A DNA stretch of 41,638 nucleotides, from the NCBI GenBank assembly GCA_902604975.1, contig CACLAY010000008.1, positions 1 to 41,638 of the forward strand. The letters run 5' to 3'. The DNA comes from an uncultured Pelagibacteraceae bacterium. GTDB taxonomy: Bacteria; Pseudomonadota; Alphaproteobacteria; Pelagibacterales; Pelagibacteraceae. A program made the translations under genes and the position numbers. Below the pieces are notes generated by a model, which worked only from the letters and a program-made list of their open reading frames with translations, searched no databases and had not been told where the DNA came from. Positions 8,839-17,480 of the stretch are shown here, in pieces. Each line of letters starts with the position of its first letter. The first letter of the stretch is position 1.

Positions 8839-10535
8839 TTTTTAATTCTATGTGTAAAGCTATCTCTTCTAAAACTGTATAACGCTTTTGGATCTACATC
8901 AACATCTATAACAACTGGTTTATTTACTTTTAATGCACTTTTTACGGCCTCATTAACTTCTGATAATTTTTTAACTTTAATTCCTTTAGCACCATATAGT
9001 TTCGCAACTTCATCAAAAGGAGGACTTTGAATATCAGCTCCTAAATATCTTTCACCATAGAAATCTTTTTGATAAGCTTTTTCTGCGCCCCAACTTTTAT
9101 TATTCATTACAATTGTAATTGTGTTAATGCCATGCTCTACAGCTGTACTTAATTCAGAAATAGTCATTCCAAATCCACCATCACCCATTAAACTAACAAC
9201 TGTTTTATTAGGTTTTGCAACCTTTATTCCCAAACCACATGCAAATGAGAAGCCTACTAAACCAAAATCAAGGGGTGTGAAAAGGGAAGGAGGATTGTAA
9301 TATTCTAAAGCATCTGTTGCTTGAAGACAAAGTGTTCCAGCATCAAGTGTTATTGCAGTATTTTTTGGTAGTACTTTTCTTAATTCTCTGAATAGACCGT
9401 TCGGTTGGATTGGAAAATTTTTTGACTTTATATTATCTCTATCTTTAAGAAATTTTGATCTCTCTAATAAAAAGCTATTTGTCCATTCTTTGTAATTGAA
9501 AATTTTCTTTTGTTTTCTTAATTCAGCTAAAATTTGATCTGTCACAAGTGCAGCATCGCCATGAATACCTACATTAATTGGAAAGTATCTTCCTATCATT
9601 GTTTTTTCTAACTCAATTTGTACAATTTTTGCGTTTTTATTTATATTGTCATACGAATAGAAAGTGGAATTGAAACCAAGTCTTGTACCAATTGCAATAA
9701 TTAGCTCTGCCTCTTTGACTAATCTTGATGCAACAATATTTCCTCTAGGTCCCATTTGTCCGGCATTTAACTTATGACTAAAGGGAATTGCATCTCCATG
9801 TCCCGCTGCAGTTACAATTGGAATATTTAAATATTCAGCAAGATTTGTTACAGATTTAAATTTCGAATTATATTTTATTCCTCCTCCAGCAACAATTACT
9901 GTTTTTTTTGAGTTGAGAATAAGTTTTATAGTTCTATCAATTAAATTTTTTTTACTTTTTAGGTCACTTTCAGCTTTAAAAGATTTTTTATTTTCATTAA
10001 TCTTAAACTTTGAAGTATCAGAAAGAACATTTCTTGGAAGGTTTATACAAACTGGTCCTCTGCGTGGTGACATTGCAAGGTTAAAAGCATCTTTGAAGGC
10101 TGTTGGTATATGACTTGTCTTTTTTACTGTCCATGTTTTTTTTGTTATAGGATCAAAAAGTGATTGTTGATCAAGTCCTTGAAAGGCATCCTCCATCTTA
10201 TCTTTAGTAGAATATAAACCTGCAATAGATACCACAGGAGAAAATGCTGCTTTTGCTTGTGCTATGCCTGTAACGAGATTAGTTGCTCCTGGACCGTTTT
10301 GGCCGGCAATTATTACACCTGGTTGATTAGAAGCTCTTGCATATCCATCTGCCATATGCGTTCCAGTTCTTTCGTCTCTTACACCTATAAACTTGATTTT
10401 CTTTTCATGATATAATGCATCAAACATCTCCATTGTAGCTGAACCAATTAAACCAAATACGTGTTTAACTTTTTCTTTTTTTAAGGATTTCACTGCCGCT
10501 TGACCACCGGTCAAGGTATTCTTGGTCTTGATCAC
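8835..10535 (-). CDS. Thiamine-diphosphate-dependent enzyme of the acetolactate synthase superfamily
   Basis: A 566-residue three-domain ThDP enzyme: PYR domain (about 8-175) with the cofactor-activating glutamate E55 in 'VRDERTGTHMADGYARA', a central domain (about 195-335), and a PP domain with the Mg-ThDP motif GDG...NN (451-453 and 478-479). Length is like acetolactate synthase, glyoxylate carboligase, oxalyl-CoA decarboxylase or sulfoacetaldehyde acetyltransferase. The 'AGQNGPGATNLVTGI' segment is common to several of these. Since it is embedded between an LLM oxidoreductase and an AA_synth protein, with 4-bp overlaps on both sides, a catabolic role on a 2-oxo acid or aldehyde is more likely than branched-chain amino acid synthesis. 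Exact reaction unknown. Confidence 0.85.
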   Translation of the reverse strand: MIKTKNTLTGGQAAVKSLKKEKVKHVFGLIGSATMEMFDALYHEKKIKFIGVRDERTGTHMADGYARASNQPGVIIAGQNGPGATNLVTGIAQAKAAFSPVVSIAGLYSTKDKMEDAFQGLDQQSLFDPITKKTWTVKKTSHIPTAFKDAFNLAMSPRRGPVCINLPRNVLSDTSKFKINENKKSFKAESDLKSKKNLIDRTIKLILNSKKTVIVAGGGIKYNSKFKSVTNLAEYLNIPIVTAAGHGDAIPFSHKLNAGQMGPRGNIVASRLVKEAELIIAIGTRLGFNSTFYSYDNINKNAKIVQIELEKTMIGRYFPINVGIHGDAALVTDQILAELRKQKKIFNYKEWTNSFLLERSKFLKDRDNIKSKNFPIQPNGLFRELRKVLPKNTAITLDAGTLCLQATDALEYYNPPSLFTPLDFGLVGFSFACGLGIKVAKPNKTVVSLMGDGGFGMTISELSTAVEHGINTITIVMNNKSWGAEKAYQKDFYGERYLGADIQSPPFDEVAKLYGAKGIKVKKLSEVNEAVKSALKVNKPVVIDVDVDPKALYSFRRDSFTHRIKK

Positions 10536-11701
10536 GATACTTTTTTAACTTCAGTATCTAGATCATCTTTAAAGTTAGGCATTACTTTTTCAGTAAATAG
10601 CTTAATACTTTTCATACAATCTTCATGTTTAACACCAGGAAAGTTAGACCAAACTTGAAGATTTTGAAGATTAAGCTCTGATTGAAGTTCTTTAATCTTA
10701 TCTGTTACATATTCAGGAGTACCAAATAACATATTTCGCTTATGTAAAAACTCGTAATTAAGAAGATCTAATTTGCCCTTTGTTTCTGGAAGCTCTTCAC
10801 CAGGATCCATGTGATTACCAAGACCTCTCCAATGACAAACCCATTTCATATAATTTACCATATGTTGCCCAGCTTTCTCTTTAGCCTCTTCCATAGTATC
10901 AGCGACAAACATATCTCTAACGAGAGTAACGCCTTCACCTAAAGGAACATTTTTTTTAGTAACTTCCGATCTTTTATTTTTGTATGCTTCAAATCTTATT
11001 TTCAATGCTTTAACTGTAGGTATCCACATAATTACATTTATATTATTTTCTGCAGCCCACTCTATAGATCTTATACCATCAACAACTTGATGTATTGGAG
11101 GGTGTGGATTTTGATAAGGCTTTGGAAGAACACTAATTTTTTTCATAGTGCTATTTTCCATATTCATAAATTCTTCACTTGGCGGGCTCATGTCATGCTG
11201 CCAAACATAGTTTGGTGATGGGTAAGTATAAAATTCTCCATCATGATTAAAAAATTTCTCTGACCATGCTTTTTTCAAAATTTCCAATGTTTCAGCAAAT
11301 AATCTAAAATTTTTTGCTTGATCTTTTAGATCTGCTTCTTTATTTAAATTAATTGCTTCTCTTCCATAAACACCTCTTGCAACACCAACTTCTACTCTTC
11401 CTTTTGAAAGTTGATCAAGTGTAGCAATATCTTCTGCTAATCTTATAGGATTATGAAAAGTTATTACATTTGCTGCTTGTCCTATTCTTATATTTTTTGT
11501 TCTTGCTGCAGCATCTGCTCCTAGCATTAGGGGATTGGTACACGACTCCATTCCTTCATGGTTAAAATGGTGTTCAGTAAACCAAATTGAATTCCAACTG
11601 TTTTGATCACAATATTCAGTGATCTGTTTAGTTTCATCTAATAATTTATGATACGGTTTGTGTGTCCAATTTGTAGTATTACAAAAATAACCAAACTTCA
11701 T
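10532..11701 (-). CDS. LLM-class (luciferase-like) flavin-dependent oxidoreductase
   Basis: A 389-residue TIM-barrel flavoprotein, taken from the ATG at 11699-11701. The frame is open 14 codons further upstream (to 11743), but a near-perfect Shine-Dalgarno (AAAGGAGG, 11706-11713) sits 4 nt before this ATG and 'MKFGYFCNTTNW' is the normal first strand of the family, so the shorter start is preferred. Family signs: 'WFTEHHF', 'GQAANVITFHNPIRLAEDIATLDQLSKGRVEVGVARG' (described in parts), and 'VVDGIRSIEWAAENNI'. It uses reduced FMN, or F420 in some relatives, usually as a monooxygenase. First gene of the six-gene operon; the likely promoter lies in the 100-bp gap 11702-11801. Confidence 0.87.
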   Translation of the reverse strand: MKFGYFCNTTNWTHKPYHKLLDETKQITEYCDQNSWNSIWFTEHHFNHEGMESCTNPLMLGADAAARTKNIRIGQAANVITFHNPIRLAEDIATLDQLSKGRVEVGVARGVYGREAINLNKEADLKDQAKNFRLFAETLEILKKAWSEKFFNHDGEFYTYPSPNYVWQHDMSPPSEEFMNMENSTMKKISVLPKPYQNPHPPIHQVVDGIRSIEWAAENNINVIMWIPTVKALKIRFEAYKNKRSEVTKKNVPLGEGVTLVRDMFVADTMEEAKEKAGQHMVNYMKWVCHWRGLGNHMDPGEELPETKGKLDLLNYEFLHKRNMLFGTPEYVTDKIKELQSELNLQNLQVWSNFPGVKHEDCMKSIKLFTEKVMPNFKDDLDTEVKKVS

Positions 11702-11801
11702 TAAGCCTCCTTTAAAAATTAATTTAAAGACGACCGATCCCACTTTCGTATATGATTTTACGACGAGTTATGTATCGCTTTATGAAATAATATTATTATT
11801 C
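11702..11801 (-). promoter_or_regulatory. 100-bp intergenic region upstream of the LLM operon, including a strong ribosome binding site
   Basis: This is the only sizeable gap in an otherwise continuous 13-kb minus-strand gene run, so it is the likely boundary between two transcription units. It contains the Shine-Dalgarno AAAGGAGG (11706-11713), one of the few strong ones in the window. It is locally richer in G and C (around 11729-11780) than other gaps. I do not see a convincing -35/-10 pair or a hairpin terminator for the upstream 2OG oxygenase gene. Confidence 0.45.
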
Positions 11802-12773
11802 TTACCTTTGATATTCAACGAATTTTTTAAGGGATTTATTAAGAAATTTATCATATCTGATACCACTTTTTGCTAATTTCTTATTATTAAGAAATGAAAG
11901 ATTCATTTTAAAGTCATATGAGGGTTCAAAAAAGAAAGGAACTGAAAGCCTTTTTTGCTTGTTCCATAATACTCTATGATTAGTTGCTTTAAACTTGCCT
12001 TTGCTTAAATATTCAAGCGCTCTACCAGTATTTACTACTAAAGCATTTTTATCAAAGGGAACATTGTGCCATTCTTTTGTTTTACGGTTTTGTACTTGTA
12101 AACCACCCTTTTTGTTTTGGTAAAGTACTGTGAAAATACCACTATCTACATGTGTTTCACATCCAAGAGCAACTCCATCTTGCTTAGAAATTTCAACAGG
12201 CTTTGATTGATTAGGGTAATAATTAAAACGTAATGTGCTTAAAGTTTTTAATCTTGAAAATGCTTTTTTTGATATATCAGTATCCTTATTATAGATTTTA
12301 ATAATACTTTTAAAAAGAATTTCACTTAAGTTAAATATATCTTCATAATAATCAGATAATTTAGAAATATTATTTGCGGTAAATGACTGCTTAATATTTA
12401 AATATTCTATGTACTGATTTTTTATTCTTTTTGAATATTTCTTAGTTACTTTTAAATCTCCCAAATCAAGTCCTTCTTTACCATTTACGTCATTAGGAAA
12501 GTAACCTCTATAAACATTTTTATTTTTTTTATTCCATTTTTTTGGAGCTAATTTAAGTTTATTTTTTATATTTAATTTGAAAAAATTTTCCCCGACCTTA
12601 CAAATTTTATTTATATTTTTTAATTTTATACCATGACCTGTAATTTGAAAAAAACCAACATCTAAACAAGCTTTCTCAATTTCTTTAACTATTTTAAGGG
12701 TAGGTTTTGTATCAAAACTTTTTTCAAGAAGAGAAGAAATATTTATTGTTGGAATATAGTTTTTTTTTATCAT
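11802..12773 (-). CDS. 2-oxoglutarate/Fe(II)-dependent oxygenase, isopenicillin-N-synthase-like
   Basis: A 323-residue non-haem iron oxygenase. The N-terminal DIOX_N part includes 'GFFQITGHGI' (about 40-49). The catalytic jelly roll has iron ligands H208 and D210 (THVDSGIFT) and H266 (TNHRVLW), and 2OG-binding R275 with S277 (RLSVPF), all at family spacing. Such enzymes hydroxylate, desaturate or ring-close small molecules; the substrate is unknown. It is the last gene of a seven-gene operon from 18212 and overlaps the preceding permease gene by 4 bp. Lysine-rich with long A-runs, like the rest of the window. Confidence 0.87.
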   Translation of the reverse strand: MIKKNYIPTINISSLLEKSFDTKPTLKIVKEIEKACLDVGFFQITGHGIKLKNINKICKVGENFFKLNIKNKLKLAPKKWNKKNKNVYRGYFPNDVNGKEGLDLGDLKVTKKYSKRIKNQYIEYLNIKQSFTANNISKLSDYYEDIFNLSEILFKSIIKIYNKDTDISKKAFSRLKTLSTLRFNYYPNQSKPVEISKQDGVALGCETHVDSGIFTVLYQNKKGGLQVQNRKTKEWHNVPFDKNALVVNTGRALEYLSKGKFKATNHRVLWNKQKRLSVPFFFEPSYDFKMNLSFLNNKKLAKSGIRYDKFLNKSLKKFVEYQR

Positions 12774-13717
12774 CTATTAGGTGTATCAGATGCAATCATT
12801 TGGCCTCGAACTTTTTCTCTAAAATAAATATATACACCCGCACCAATAATTATCGCGGCTCCAAGAAAAGTTCTAGGTACGGGTATAGTTTCAAATAATA
12901 TGTAACCAGCTATCATTGCAAAAACTATATACGAATATTCAAACAGAGACACTACAGACGGGGAAGCAATACTATATGCTGTAAAAACACAAAAAAAAGA
13001 TATTGATGCAACAATACCCATTACAAAAACGTAAGGCCAAGAAACAGCTGGATTTACAAACCATTCTCTAAAAATAAACTGCATTGTAGGATCAGAAAAA
13101 TTATTAAACTTTCCATCACCACTTATTAAAAATATTATAACACTCGCAATTACTGCAAAAATGTAAAGTAAAGTTAACTGAGTATAAATATTATCTTTTT
13201 CTGATGTATATTTTGTAATTGTCATAGAGCATGCATAACAAAGTGAGCATGCAACTGGTGCCAATTTAAAAAAATTAAAGTCCTCTAAAGTTGGATTTAG
13301 CACAATTAAAACACCAATAAAACCCACGGTTATTGCACTCCATCTTCTAATACCAATTTGTTCTTTTAAAAATACTTTAGCAAATATTGACATGAAAAAA
13401 GGACATGAAAAGAATAATGCACTGACCATAGCTAAAGACATAAATGTTAGTGAAATATAAAAGAAACTAAAACCAAAGAAAAAACAAATTACTCTTAATA
13501 AAGTTAAAAAAGGATAATGTGTTTTTAATGTAAATTTTTTCTTTGTTATTAAGAATATAGATATAAGAACTGTCGCTTGAACAATAGTTCTACCAAGATA
13601 CAATTCAAACAAAGCAATTTCTTCAAATATATATTTTATAAGCGAGTCTTGGATTGAAAAAAAAGCCATCCCTATCATAATAAATAGGATGCCTTTAGTA
13701 TTATTATTTGCTTCCAT
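12770..13717 (-). CDS. EamA/DMT-superfamily membrane transporter
   Basis: A 315-residue protein with about ten membrane helices in two EamA halves. It starts 'GILFIMIGMAFFSIQDSLIK', a typical first helix of this subgroup (G-M-x-x-F-x-x-x-D-x-x-x-K), has 'GFIGVLIVLNP' at the end of the first half, and ends with a charged cytoplasmic tail. It is flanked within 3 bp by the GMC oxidoreductase gene and overlaps the 2OG oxygenase by 4 bp, so it is cotranscribed with them and may transport the operon's substrate or product. Cargo unknown. Confidence 0.85.
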   Translation of the reverse strand: MEANNNTKGILFIMIGMAFFSIQDSLIKYIFEEIALFELYLGRTIVQATVLISIFLITKKKFTLKTHYPFLTLLRVICFFFGFSFFYISLTFMSLAMVSALFFSCPFFMSIFAKVFLKEQIGIRRWSAITVGFIGVLIVLNPTLEDFNFFKLAPVACSLCYACSMTITKYTSEKDNIYTQLTLLYIFAVIASVIIFLISGDGKFNNFSDPTMQFIFREWFVNPAVSWPYVFVMGIVASISFFCVFTAYSIASPSVVSLFEYSYIVFAMIAGYILFETIPVPRTFLGAAIIIGAGVYIYFREKVRGQMIASDTPNR

Positions 13718-13720
13718 GTG

Positions 13721-15301
13721 TTAATTCAAAATAAAGTCAGCAGCTCTCTCACCTATCATTAATGTTGGTGCATTTAGATTTCCACTTGTAATTTCTGGCA
13801 TCACAGATGCATCGGCTACCCTTATATTCTGAAGACCACGAATTTTTAATTTTTCATCTACCACTGCCATATCATCAATACCCATCTTTAAAGTGCATGA
13901 TGGATGATATGCAGTTTCTGCTTTTGATCTTATATATTCTTCAATTTCCTCATCTGAATTAGCATTATCACCTGGTCCAATTTCTTTACCAGCAAAAGGT
14001 TTCATAGAATTCTGATTTAAAATTCTTCTTGCTACTCGAACACATTTTATTGTCTCTTTAAGGTCATAATCATCCTGCAAATAATTAAATTGGATTTTTG
14101 GATAATCATAAGGATTTGAACTTTTCAAAGTAATCTCGCCTCTACTTTTAGGTTGGTTTAAACTCGCATGTAATTGGTATCCGTGTCTATCAGGATCTAC
14201 TAAACCATGATCTATTACAAATGCTGGGAAAAAATGAAATTGTATATTTGGATATTCTTTATCTGAAGATGATTTACAGAATCCACCAGCTTCTAAAAAC
14301 GAGGTAGAGCAGGGCCCACTTTTGTTTAAGAACCATTGAATACCTACCTTTACCATCTTAAATTTATTTACATAAGAATATAATGTATCTGGAGTTTTAC
14401 ATTCTTGTTGAATATAGGTTTCTAAATGATCTTGTAAATTTTTTCCAACTCCTTTTGAATCATGAATAACGTCAATTCCTTTTTCTTTAAGATGATTGCT
14501 TGGACCAACACCTGATAACATTAATAATTGTGGAGAATTAATTGATCCACCACTTAAAATAATTTCTTTATTTGCATAAATAGTCTTCGTTTCATTTTTT
14601 ATTTTAACTTGAATTCCAATAGCTTTTTTGCCATCAAAAATAATCTTTTCTACAAATGTCTCAGTAAATACTTTTAAATTTTCCCTGCTTTTAGCTGGTT
14701 TTAAATAGTATTTTGAAGCGCTTGCTCTTTCTCCTTTATGAATAGTTACATCGTACATTCCAAAGCCTTCTTGGTCTTCTCCATTCATATCAGTATTTAT
14801 TTTATGTCCTGCCTCTTTTGCCGAGTCCAAAAAAGCTTTAAAAAGGGGATTTTTGTTATTTGATTGATTTACAGGCAATATACCTTTTCCACCTCTATAA
14901 TTATTTTCTCCACCTGACCATGTCTCAATTTTTTTAAAAAAAGGTAGAACATTTTCGTAAGACCAATTTTTTAACCCAAATGAAGCCCATCTCTCATAAT
15001 CATTTTTATTTCCTCTGACATAAACCATTCCATTATGCGCGGAACAACCACCAATCATCTTTCCCCTAGGACAAAATAATTTTCTATTGTTTAAGTGTGG
15101 CTCAGGTTCAGAATAATATTTATAATTATATTTTGGGTCATGCATTGCATAAAGTATTGCAAGGGGCATGTTTACTTTCCATATATCACTATCTTTACCA
15201 GCTTCAAAAATTGCAACCTTATTTTTACTTTGTTCAGTTAGTCTATTAGCGAGAACGCATCCCGCTGTACCTGCTCCAATTATTAAATAATCAAATTTCA
15301 A
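13721..15301 (-). CDS. GMC-family FAD oxidoreductase, choline-dehydrogenase-like
   Basis: A 526-residue flavoenzyme. FAD-binding GAGTAG (9-14), 'FEAG' for the ribose contact, GMC signature 1 'PRGKMIGGCSAHNGMVYVRG', signature 2 'GGSINSPQLLMLSG', and the catalytic pair H466 (AYHPSCTLKMG) and N510 (SGNLNAPT). The 'AYHPSC' form around the catalytic His is like choline dehydrogenase BetA. Choline oxidation to betaine aldehyde would fit the neighbouring carnitine and betaine genes, but GMC enzymes oxidise many alcohols, so the substrate is tentative. It sits 5 bp after the TauD-like gene and 3 bp before an EamA permease. Confidence 0.85.
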   Translation of the reverse strand: MKFDYLIIGAGTAGCVLANRLTEQSKNKVAIFEAGKDSDIWKVNMPLAILYAMHDPKYNYKYYSEPEPHLNNRKLFCPRGKMIGGCSAHNGMVYVRGNKNDYERWASFGLKNWSYENVLPFFKKIETWSGGENNYRGGKGILPVNQSNNKNPLFKAFLDSAKEAGHKINTDMNGEDQEGFGMYDVTIHKGERASASKYYLKPAKSRENLKVFTETFVEKIIFDGKKAIGIQVKIKNETKTIYANKEIILSGGSINSPQLLMLSGVGPSNHLKEKGIDVIHDSKGVGKNLQDHLETYIQQECKTPDTLYSYVNKFKMVKVGIQWFLNKSGPCSTSFLEAGGFCKSSSDKEYPNIQFHFFPAFVIDHGLVDPDRHGYQLHASLNQPKSRGEITLKSSNPYDYPKIQFNYLQDDYDLKETIKCVRVARRILNQNSMKPFAGKEIGPGDNANSDEEIEEYIRSKAETAYHPSCTLKMGIDDMAVVDEKLKIRGLQNIRVADASVMPEITSGNLNAPTLMIGERAADFILN

Positions 15302-15306
15302 AGTAT

Positions 15307-16140
15307 TTATTGTGGGTGGTCACCTTCAATAGCAATTCTATCCATTACTCTTTCATATCCTAATCCTCTACCTGGATAAAAATCTGCAATTGCAAAGTGA
15401 ATAACACTTCTATTATCCCATATACAGACTGTATTTTCAGTCCAGCTAAATCTACAGGTTAATTCAAGTCGTGCTTGGTGTTCAAATATTTTTTTTAAAA
15501 TTTCATCACTTTCTTCTTGTTCAAGTCCAATTATTTTTTTTGTGTATGTCCAATTGACAAAGAGAATTTTTTTTCCAGTCTCAGGATGTGTTCTTACTAT
15601 TGGATGTTCATTAGAATATTCATCAAAATTTCTTTTTTCATTTCCCTCCATTTTTTTATATTTTTCAATAAAAAATTCTGCGCCAAGAGAACTATGGATT
15701 GCTTTTTTATCTTTTATCTTTTCTTTTATATCTTCATCTAATGTTTCCCATGCAAGCTCCATGTTTGCAAAGCATGTATCACCACCAACAGGAGGAATTT
15801 TAATTGATTTTAATATTACTGCTTTGGTTGGTTTTTCATTATAACTAACATCACTATGCCAATTCTCACCCCATTGGTTTTTTTCATCTTCTGCTTTAAT
15901 TATTCTTACTATTTCGGGATGTTTACTTAATCCTTTTACATATGCATGTGTTTCTAATGGTCCAAATTTTTCAGCTAAGGCTATATGTTGTTCAGTATTA
16001 ATTTTTTGGTCTCTAAAGAAAATAACTTTGTGTTCTAATAATAAATTATTAATTTTCTTGATGTTTTGATCGGATGTATCTTTAAGATCTATCCCTGTTA
16101 TTTCTGCACCTAGTGCTCCTGACAAAAGTTTAATTTGCAT
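15307..16140 (-). CDS. TauD/TfdA-family 2-oxoglutarate-dependent dioxygenase
   Basis: A 277-residue Fe(II)/2OG enzyme of TauD length. Iron ligands H95 and D97 (NWHSDVSY) and H248 (SVIHFA), with 2OG-anchoring R264 (GYERVMDR). The 'CIWDNRSVIHFAIADF' segment is very close to the TauD pattern. TauD-type enzymes hydroxylate next to a sulfonate, phosphonate, carboxylate or quaternary amine. Here the operon also holds a hot-dog thioesterase and a choline-dehydrogenase-like enzyme, so a trimethylammonium or carboxylate substrate is as likely as taurine. 3 bp from the thioesterase gene and 5 bp from the GMC gene. Confidence 0.87.
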   Translation of the reverse strand: MQIKLLSGALGAEITGIDLKDTSDQNIKKINNLLLEHKVIFFRDQKINTEQHIALAEKFGPLETHAYVKGLSKHPEIVRIIKAEDEKNQWGENWHSDVSYNEKPTKAVILKSIKIPPVGGDTCFANMELAWETLDEDIKEKIKDKKAIHSSLGAEFFIEKYKKMEGNEKRNFDEYSNEHPIVRTHPETGKKILFVNWTYTKKIIGLEQEESDEILKKIFEHQARLELTCRFSWTENTVCIWDNRSVIHFAIADFYPGRGLGYERVMDRIAIEGDHPQ

Positions 16141-16143
16141 AAC

Positions 16144-16611
16144 TTATTTTTTTAGCTTACCAGAAAACACTAAATTTTCTGAGTTAAAAGAAACCTTATT
16201 TTTATTTATAAACTCATCCATTATTTGGATTTTATCTTGTTCAAATTCTGTGACCTTTCTTTTATCCAGATCAATATAAAGCGAAAGGCTTTCAATAGTT
16301 GCAGCAAGTTTTTTTGAATTCTTTTCATACATTTCGCATTTTAAATGTAATCTTTTTTTATCATGATCAAAGAAGGTGCAATAAACATCTACTTCATCAT
16401 TTTCTTTCACTTCATTGTCATAGGTAGTTCTCGTATCTACAACCATAGTACTTCTTTTATTAATTTGTGCATTTGAACCACCCATATGAAACTTATTAAG
16501 CATTGTTTCCCATGCTTGATCAAAAATTAAAACATAGTATGCCATATTCATATGTTCATTGTAGTCTGTCCATTCCTTAATAATTTTTCTAGTGGCAAGA
16601 TGAAATGACAT
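16144..16611 (-). CDS. cdhB: Hot-dog-fold acyl-CoA thioesterase, predicted betainyl-CoA thioesterase
   Basis: A 155-residue single hot-dog domain protein. The active-site helix region 'WTDYNEHMNMAYYVLIFDQAWE' (D-Y-N-x-H-M-N-x-A-x-Y) is the 4HBT-type catalytic segment, followed by 'VVDTRTTYDNEVKENDEVDVYC'. In carnitine catabolism of Pseudomonas and Sinorhizobium a thioesterase of this kind hydrolyses betainyl-CoA to glycine betaine; in Sinorhizobium it is fused to carnitine dehydrogenase. Here the BKACE and carnitine dehydrogenase genes lie about 1.6 kb away on the opposite strand, diverging from the same operon head, so this role is likely. The specific substrate is inferred from context only. 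Confidence 0.72.
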   Translation of the reverse strand: MSFHLATRKIIKEWTDYNEHMNMAYYVLIFDQAWETMLNKFHMGGSNAQINKRSTMVVDTRTTYDNEVKENDEVDVYCTFFDHDKKRLHLKCEMYEKNSKKLAATIESLSLYIDLDKRKVTEFEQDKIQIMDEFINKNKVSFNSENLVFSGKLKK

Positions 16612-16619
16612 AATTTAAT

Positions 16620-17480
16620 TTAAACTTTATTTATTTTATCTGCTATCAATATTTTCCTTTTCATTTCTCGAAGGACAGGTTTTTCTATAAGTTTACCGTC
16701 TATGACCACTAGACCTGTATTTGAATTATTAAATTCTTCTAAAATTTTTTTAGCCTTGATAATTTCATCTTGAGGTGGTGTAAATACTTCATTTAAAATT
16801 TTAATTTGTTTTGGATGAATTGAACCTTTTCCTGTAAAACCTAAGTTTCTTACTTGTTCAGCCTCTTTCCTCATTCCTTCCATATTCTCTAAGTCTAAAT
16901 AAGGTACATCAATTACATCTACACCAACACTTGCACCTGCATGAACTAATTTAGATCTCGCATGGACAAGATTTTCCCATTTATTTTCAACTCTAAGCTC
17001 AGCTGCCATATCAACTCCACCAAAATATAAAGCAACTATTCTTTTACTGGCATGAGCAATATTATAAATATTTTCTAAAGCCTCATTTGTTTCCATTATT
17101 ACATGAAGATCCGTATCTAAATTACAGTCTGTTAAAAGATCATCTATAAACGTTATTTCATCTGGAGTTTTAACCTTTGGTAACATGATAGCCTTTAGAT
17201 TTATTTTGCTAGATATGAAAGCTTCTAAATCTAAAAGACCAAACTTTGTTCTTTGATTATTTAATCTGACAACTAACTCTACATCATTATTTACTTCGAG
17301 AGTTTTTAGAGCCTCTATAGTATTTTTTCTAGCTTCTGCTTTATCATTGATTGCTATCCCATCCTCTAATTCAATACAAACCATGTCTGCACCTGATGCA
17401 ATTGCTTTAGGAAACATTTCTGGATGAAGTCCAGGTGTAAAAATAAAACTTCGTCTTACTTTTAATTTGTTCAAGTCCAT
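16620..17480 (-). CDS. HpcH/HpaI aldolase / CitE-like CoA-ester lyase
   Basis: A 286-residue TIM-barrel lyase of the citrate-lyase-beta/malyl-CoA-lyase group. Motifs: 'RRSFIFTPG' at the N-terminus, metal-binding 'CIELEDGI' (a variant of the usual DLEDAV), 'LPKVKTPDEI', 'VIMETNEALENI' with the metal-ligand glutamate, 'GGVDMAAEL', and 'GFTGKGSIHPKQI', the family's C-terminal signature. Members cleave (methyl)malyl-CoA, citramalyl-CoA or related 3-hydroxy acyl-CoAs. Its gene starts on the base next to the class II aldolase stop, so the two are coupled. Could supply or consume acetyl-CoA for the carnitine branch; substrate not assignable. Confidence 0.82.
   Translation of the reverse strand: MDLNKLKVRRSFIFTPGLHPEMFPKAIASGADMVCIELEDGIAINDKAEARKNTIEALKTLEVNNDVELVVRLNNQRTKFGLLDLEAFISSKINLKAIMLPKVKTPDEITFIDDLLTDCNLDTDLHVIMETNEALENIYNIAHASKRIVALYFGGVDMAAELRVENKWENLVHARSKLVHAGASVGVDVIDVPYLDLENMEGMRKEAEQVRNLGFTGKGSIHPKQIKILNEVFTPPQDEIIKAKKILEEFNNSNTGLVVIDGKLIEKPVLREMKRKILIADKINKV

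Noticed and set aside
11702-11743. Upstream extension of the LLM oxidoreductase by 14 codons
   Set aside because: A strong Shine-Dalgarno sits within the extension and the family's first strand begins at the downstream ATG.
15517-15844. Two plus-strand open frames opposite the TauD-like gene
   Set aside because: Phe/Ile-rich peptides produced by antisense of Lys/Glu-rich codons; the TauD frame on the minus strand has all catalytic residues.
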